A DNA stretch of 64,000 nt from Epiperipatus broadwayi (lineage: Eukaryota > Onychophora > Udeonychophora > Euonychophora > Peripatidae), in assembly GCA_028023455.1 (NCBI GenBank), contig JAQFVV010006710.1, positions 246,001 through 310,000 on the forward strand, written 5' to 3'. Below, piece after piece: positions 58,948 through 64,000 of this stretch. Every line of letters begins with the position of its first letter. Within the stretch, counting starts at the first letter, position 1. The position numbers and the translations under genes are program-made. Under the pieces are notes generated by a model, which did not search any database, had not been told where the DNA came from, and saw nothing but the letters and a program-made list of their open reading frames with translations.

Positions 58948-59013
58948 GGCTTCCAGATATTATGTTGAAGGCTACCAGATGTTATGTTGAAGGTTTCCAG
59001 ATCAACTGTGAGA
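58948..59013. repeat. Three 22-bp tandem units
   Basis: Units GGCTTCCAGATATTATGTTGAA-type at 58948, 58970 and 58992 repeat with a few changes, and a fourth is faint. Because 22 is not a multiple of three, the overlapping open frames on both strands (58908-59108 and 58911-59102) are unlikely to be protein repeats. Confidence 0.75.
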
Positions 59014-59109
59014 GCTTCCAAACCAGATGCTATCCAAGCTACTTGTTCATTTTGAGAGAAATGGATAAATTGGCAAAGGTACCACCCTGGAAAATGAAAC
59101 AAGACTGAT

Positions 59110-61975
59110 TATACCAGAGATGCTGAAAGTTCCCAATAGACAATGAATTTTACCATCTGAAAAAAGATACTACAATGACCCAAGATTTCTACAGAATCAT
59201 CCATAGATTCATGTTGTCATGTTGTTTGTTGTTCTCATAACATTGATTTTGTAAATGTTGTAAGGTTTTCTCTCCTTTATTCTTTTACTTCCATATCTGA
59301 ATTTTGAGGTGGAAGTGCAGAAAAATTCAATATTACGTATTTTATGATGTAAACAAGTTAGATTAAAATTAATTTTTTGTTGAAATAAAGGATAAAAAGG
59401 ATTGAACTATGATAAAGACGAAACATAAAGGGAGGTAAGATTTACTGTTATTATTATTTTTTGAGATTACAGAAACACTCTTATAAAAAAAGTTCATTGA
59501 ATAAAATTTTATTAACCATTTGTTGATATGTTGATACTAACAGTTACTTGTAAGTGCATGCGGTTAATTTTAATAAATTGATAGCAATGGTAATTATTAT
59601 ACATGGTAGTAGAGTTGAAATTTAAATAATTCAGTTTCCATTCATTTTATTAGTGTTATTTTACTTGTGACACAAGTACAAATGGACTCATTATTTTAAA
59701 TATATTTCAAGATAACATTCTACATGGTATAATAGTTATGTCATATTTAATTCAAATGTAAAGATCAATGTCATTCACTTGTTAGATGGTACTAACGGCA
59801 AGTCATTATTTTAAGATGATGGCATGAAATGGAGATGCTGATGTATACCAAGTTACATGTGGTCGATGATATCTTGATTTTGTTATTTTGAAGAGATTAT
59901 GTAAATGTGGAAGTATTGTAATTCATAGTTGCTATGTTATTAAGTTTATATTTTGTTCATTATAGTATTTCACATTCAATTATAATAAATTTGTTAATTA
60001 GTTAATTTTATATTACATCATGGGTCATATATGATTTATTGATAACACATCATTAACTTTTCACCTCTACTTTATATGTGCATATATATGCAGCACGAAC
60101 CTAAGAACCATACAATATGAACCATAATGCCATCTGTGCTCACATCAGCTATTCAACTCCTCGTCATAATACATACCCGAAGGGAGTAGCTGCTCAGTTT
60201 ACAATTGGGTTCAAATTCTGGAAGGTTAACGGATTATAGTGGAAAGTGGGTGAGTGTTACTAAACAAAAAGGAGTGGGCAGTGTTTAAGATCCGCTTAAA
60301 CTGTAATGTTGCTGGATCCCTCCAATTCTCCTTGGATAGTAGGCTTCTTGTCACGATGCGTATAGTGGCGCTGGGCATGAGTTGAACAGGAGGGGCTAGT
60401 CGTCTGCCTGTTACAATATATACATAACATACTCTTTTAAAGCAAAAATCACACCAAAGTGACATGACAAACTTGAAAATTAAAATTGGCACTTTAATGT
60501 TTAATAACTGTTGAAATTTAACAAAATAGTTTTGCTTCTACAGAAAGAACACCAATTACCAATATAAATGCAATATGGCCTATTTTTGTTTTTAATGCAA
60601 CTATCAATTTAACTTAGGAATTTGTTAGTCTATGATATAGCCAACAGTCAATGCCTAATAAATGCTTACTTCTTTTATATTCTGGTTTGTAGAAATTTTT
60701 CAGGATTTATGATAGTAAATCAATATTTTGTGCAAAAATCCAATAGCAGCAGATTATTTGAATTCATAGAGCTGATACTATTATTTCCAATAAAATAATA
60801 TAATTCTATCCAATAAGACAAAAAAAGATTTCTTTCTCTGACTTTTCAGAGTGTAATATCAAAGCATAATAAGCATTGATAAAATAGACACAGATATCAT
60901 TGCATAAACAACTTTAAATTTCATTATCCTTTTGCTGATACATCTAAAAACCCCAAGAGTAAAAGATAATAAATTAAACGGTACATCTTCAATATTATGA
61001 AGTCATTTTTCATTTAATAACTTGCCTTTCCATAAAAAACTTGTAACCATCTACATGTATTGCATCATTAAACTCCCTCCCTTTATCTTGATAGCTCTTT
61101 ACTTATAAATAATATAAGTACTGAAAAATTTATAGCAAACAAAGCTTATGAATTTCATTAAGTGTGTATACATATATATATAAAACCCTCTACTGATGAT
61201 TTATCTAGACTAACCATTCATATATCAGTACACATCGATAACATTTCTGACATACCTATACATTATTCTACAATAATATGTATTTTGACAGTTTGTTTAA
61301 AGTTAAATAAAATCGGATATGGTGATAATTCTCGAACCTTCTGTTCCCTATATATATATATTTATATAAGGCTCTAGTTATTTCTTGATCACCATATACC
61401 AAATTTTATCAGAAAGTCACATTTAACATTTATTTATAAAGGTTTTATTAGAATATACAGGTTTTGAATTTAATTACTTGTATTCAAAGGACCACTTTCT
61501 TTTAAGAAAGACCACATACAAATATGTTACACTTTGGTATTATCATCACAGTTCACATGACAAGAATCTTGCTTTTCTTAGCTCAGAACATGAGTGCATA
61601 ATTTAATAAAAAATCAATGTTACCATTGAAGATGAGACTACTGAGCAAATGATGCACAATACTGTCAAATAAATGAAATAAAATAATAATTTATTTAGAC
61701 ACTCAATTTATTTCATAAATATATAAGAAAAATTATAAAAATTATAGATTAATTAGAAATATATGCACATCTGAATAATTTACATGTATATCTAACTATA
61801 TCTTAAAGATATTCGTTAATAAAACAATATAAATAATATACCTTCAAATAAAAAAAAAGAAAAAGAATTAAAATGGCAATTCTTTACATTTACAAATTAC
61901 ATTACTATTTTAATAAAACCTTCTACATATATGCATAAATCAATAATATATAATAATAATAAATCATTATATATA
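59110..61975. other. AT-rich stretch with one less AT-rich patch, no gene recognised
   Basis: Positions 60200-60430 are less AT-rich and hold an 88-codon minus-strand open frame without a recognisable domain. It may be an unidentified repeat. The remainder shows only microsatellites such as (TA)n near 61170 and 61352. Confidence 0.4.
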
Positions 61976-62350
61976 TTCCTGCATAGTTCACCCATCTTCG
62001 TATAGTCAACTGCGACAAGTGCAGGCTATTTCTTCTTGCATGCCTGGGTTCCCTAATCAAATATTAGCCCAGTCTAGGTTGTGCGATGAAGCTAAAGACT
62101 TATAGCCACCCTAAATCCTAGCTTCAGCACATCCTCTTCATTGGTATGTGTCCTTGGTTAAAAGCAGAAGCACCCCTGCAGCCAGAGACATCCATCCTCA
62201 GTTGTGAACCGTACTATCAGATAGCTAAGCCGATCCTCGTTAAATTTATTTACCTTTGACACCAATCACATAGGAAGTACCACAATTTCTAAGAAATGTT
62301 TATCTTAGCCTTCGTCTGCACTTTCTAGCATCCCTGGGTGACCTTAAATT
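61976..62350. repeat. GC-richer block, probably an unidentified repeat
   Basis: Base composition shifts sharply at both ends, and the block contains no open frame. Composition and length suggest a fragment of a mobile element (SINE or LINE 3' region), but I cannot name it. Confidence 0.35.
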
Positions 62351-62749
62351 GAACTCATTCATAAGTTATCACCTTAAACAAATAAAAATGTAATGAATTG
62401 TTAGATCCAAACCTAAAATGGGTTGAGAGATTCTCATATCTCAGTAAAGAGGGCACACATTATTGCTATAAGCTGCCACCACCTTCCATAATATTATGTA
62501 AAAGCCAATAGATTATATCGATCTAATAATATGTAAGCTACACCATCCTTGTTTAATTTCTGTAAATAAACATATTATTATTGTTAATTGAAACCTGTGT
62601 GATCCTATTAATTAGTTATTATATATATCATTCAGTAAGGGTATTCATTTGTCAAAACTAACATATGCATGGCTTTGTTTCATTAATACAATATTTCATT
62701 TGGTATCAGTATAGGGATGATTAAATTCTAAAATCATGTCAATCACTAT

Positions 62750-63000
62750 AATGCAAATAAATTTGAGAAGGGCTTAGTGAGTGCTAGTGTATGGTAAGGT
62801 CGCAAGTTGCTGAAGAACCCCGAGTCCGTATTCGAACCGGAGTTACAGTACCACTGTATGAAGGGAAGCTGAGTGACATCAAGGATGTTAATTAGGTAGT
62901 TGAGACTAGGAAGCCTAGGTAGGGATTGAAACTAGGAGCATGGGGGTAATCCTGTGTCTGACTCCCTGCTTGGTCTTGTTGACTGATTATACAATCTTGA
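62750..63000 (+). repeat. Candidate tRNA-derived SINE-like segment
   Basis: GTATTCGAACCGG near 62829 resembles a pol III B box (9 of 11 positions of GGTTCGANNCC), and TGGTAAGGTCGCAAG about 35 bases earlier could be a decayed A box. The composition is less AT-rich than its flanks. There is no second copy in the window and no cloverleaf, so this is tentative. Confidence 0.3.
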
Positions 63001-63127
63001 CCATTACAATATCAACTATAAGTGTCTATTTAATTTAAAGGATATATAGTTTTACATTTTAATTTACTAGGCCAATACTAAAAACTAAAAAACAAAGATA
63101 TTTTTTATATTAAATTGACAATGCACT

Positions 63128-63284
63128 AAAAAAAAATAATTGTTTGTTCAACCACAATTAACTTGAAATACAAGCATAGGATGTTAAGAAATGAGATTGC
63201 CTTAATTAATTTCTTGACCTCCAATGCTTTTATTTCAAGTTAAATCTAAAAATCTCAATTGTAGTTCAACAAAAAATTATTTTA
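63128..63284. repeat. Foldback (hairpin) repeat of about 155 bp
   Basis: The left arm reads AATAATTGTTTGTTCAACCA, ACAATT, AACTTGAAATACAAGCAT. The right arm on the minus strand reads AATAATTTTTTGTTGAACTA, CAATTG, AACTTGAAATAAAAGCAT. The right arm has ~12 extra bases in the middle. The two arms meet near 63200. It is probably a small MITE; its transcript would be a long imperfect hairpin of the kind that can feed small-RNA pathways. Confidence 0.75.
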
Positions 63285-63620
63285 TTTTATTCCATAATTT
63301 TCAATTTTATTTGGAAATGTTTAATAATCTATTTTGAGTTAATTTTATTGAGGTAGCTTGTAATATAATGAAGCAGTCGGATCCAAGTTTGATCCGAGCT
63401 TCATGAGATCCCACCTTTAACCAAGTTCAAACCCCGAAACTAATGGTGAATATTTCTGAATGTAATGAGACTTTATACTATCTTCAATATAGATTAGGTT
63501 CAGTTAAAACTGAGATTATTATTTAAATATTTATTGAGACTAATTATCTTATGTTTAAATTTGTTAATGTTATCAATTATCTCATGATAAAATATTCATG
63601 AAAAGATATATTTTAAATTA

Positions 63621-64000
63621 CACCTGGGTCTCATTTCATGCGGATTTATTTAATGCAATTTTTAAGTAATGCAGTTCATGTTTCTTCTTAATATCTTTGT
63701 ATGCGGTTTTCTTTTATGCAATAAAAATTTTTAGATCAGAAGTCGAGCTCCGATAATGCGCTATTACTTTAAATATTATAAATTTCGCACACTCACACGT
63801 CATATTTAAAGTAATAGCGCATTATTGGAGTTCGACTTCTCTCTAATAATTTCAATATTTTCAGCGCTTTATAATAGTACTGTAATAGATCTCCCTATTT
63901 TATATACACACATTAAATTTTACAAGATTATAATGTAAATCTGTTCAAACGTTATAGATGCCTATATTATGCATGTTTTTTTTTTCATTTTAAATCACAT
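63621..64000. mobile_element. TA-flanked MITE, second copy, inverted and cut by the window edge
   Basis: It begins after TA with CACCTGGGTCTCATTTCATG. It then reads as the reverse complement of the right part of the MITE at 31.4-32.4 kb: a stem-loop at about 63740-63830, then TTTCAATATTTTCAGCGCTTTATAATAGTA-type sequence and AATTTTACAAGATTATAATGT. The other end lies outside the window. Confidence 0.85.
63740..63830. repeat. Long stem-loop inside the MITE
   Basis: GAAGTCGAGCTCCGATAATG plus CGCTATTACTTTAAATAT at the left pairs with its near-exact inverted copy at the right, giving a stem of about 38 bp with a loop of about 20 bases. The same stem-loop, more diverged, lies at about 32270-32370 in the other copy. 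Confidence 0.85.

Noticed and set aside
60226-60492. 88-codon minus-strand frame as a gene
   Set aside because: No recognisable domain and no supporting splice or start context.

Overview
The window is strongly AT-rich eukaryotic DNA with no recognisable host gene, no operon structure and no long open reading frame. It looks like intergenic or intronic sequence of an invertebrate animal. The transposon mix (RTE-type LINE, Merlin, piggyBac, two hAT lineages of the ZBED5 and GTF2IRD2 type, a Gypsy element, ribozyme-bearing Penelope or retrozyme-like repeats) is common in arthropods, particularly chelicerates, but the sequence alone does not fix the taxon. Nearly everything identifiable is a decayed mobile element; every transposase or reverse transcriptase seen carries stops or frameshifts.

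Layout. 2.67-5.6 kb: almost complete but broken RTE-clade LINE (endonuclease, RT and C-terminal region) with a perfect hairpin at its 5' end. 7.15-8.2 kb: C-terminal piece of a second LINE. 8.58-10.88 kb: non-autonomous element with terminal inverted repeats (TIRs). 12.39-13.86 kb: four copies of a ~419-bp unit, two in each orientation, each carrying a 60-nt hammerhead ribozyme motif. 16.6-17.6 kb: Merlin transposase remnant with an internal 396-bp tandem duplication. 18.08-19.45 kb: hAT element with TIRs and an 8-bp target-site duplication. 25.1 kb: piggyBac transposase fragment. 26.2-28.2 kb: two copies of an unknown ~1.34-kb repeat, with a third piece at 55.3 kb. 30.5-34.8 kb: two related TIR elements, one of them hosting a nested TA-flanked MITE whose relative reappears at 63.6 kb. 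39.38-42.69 kb: complete but dead hAT element of the ZBED5/Buster type. 43.2-46.9 kb: degenerate Gypsy element. 50.37-51.44 kb and 53.09-54.0 kb: a second family of inverted and tandem units, each unit holding a hammerhead-like motif. The rest is AT-rich DNA with microsatellites and short duplications.

The most interesting system is the hammerhead ribozymes. Nine motifs from two unrelated-looking families sit in non-coding units of about 400-460 bp, arranged in tandem and head-to-head. The 12-13 kb family keeps the whole core and all three helices in all four copies. The 50-54 kb family is older, but its helices show compensatory changes between copies. This organisation matches what is known of Penelope-like element pseudo-LTRs and of animal retrozymes; no Penelope RT is present in the window, so the mobilising enzyme would have to act from elsewhere.
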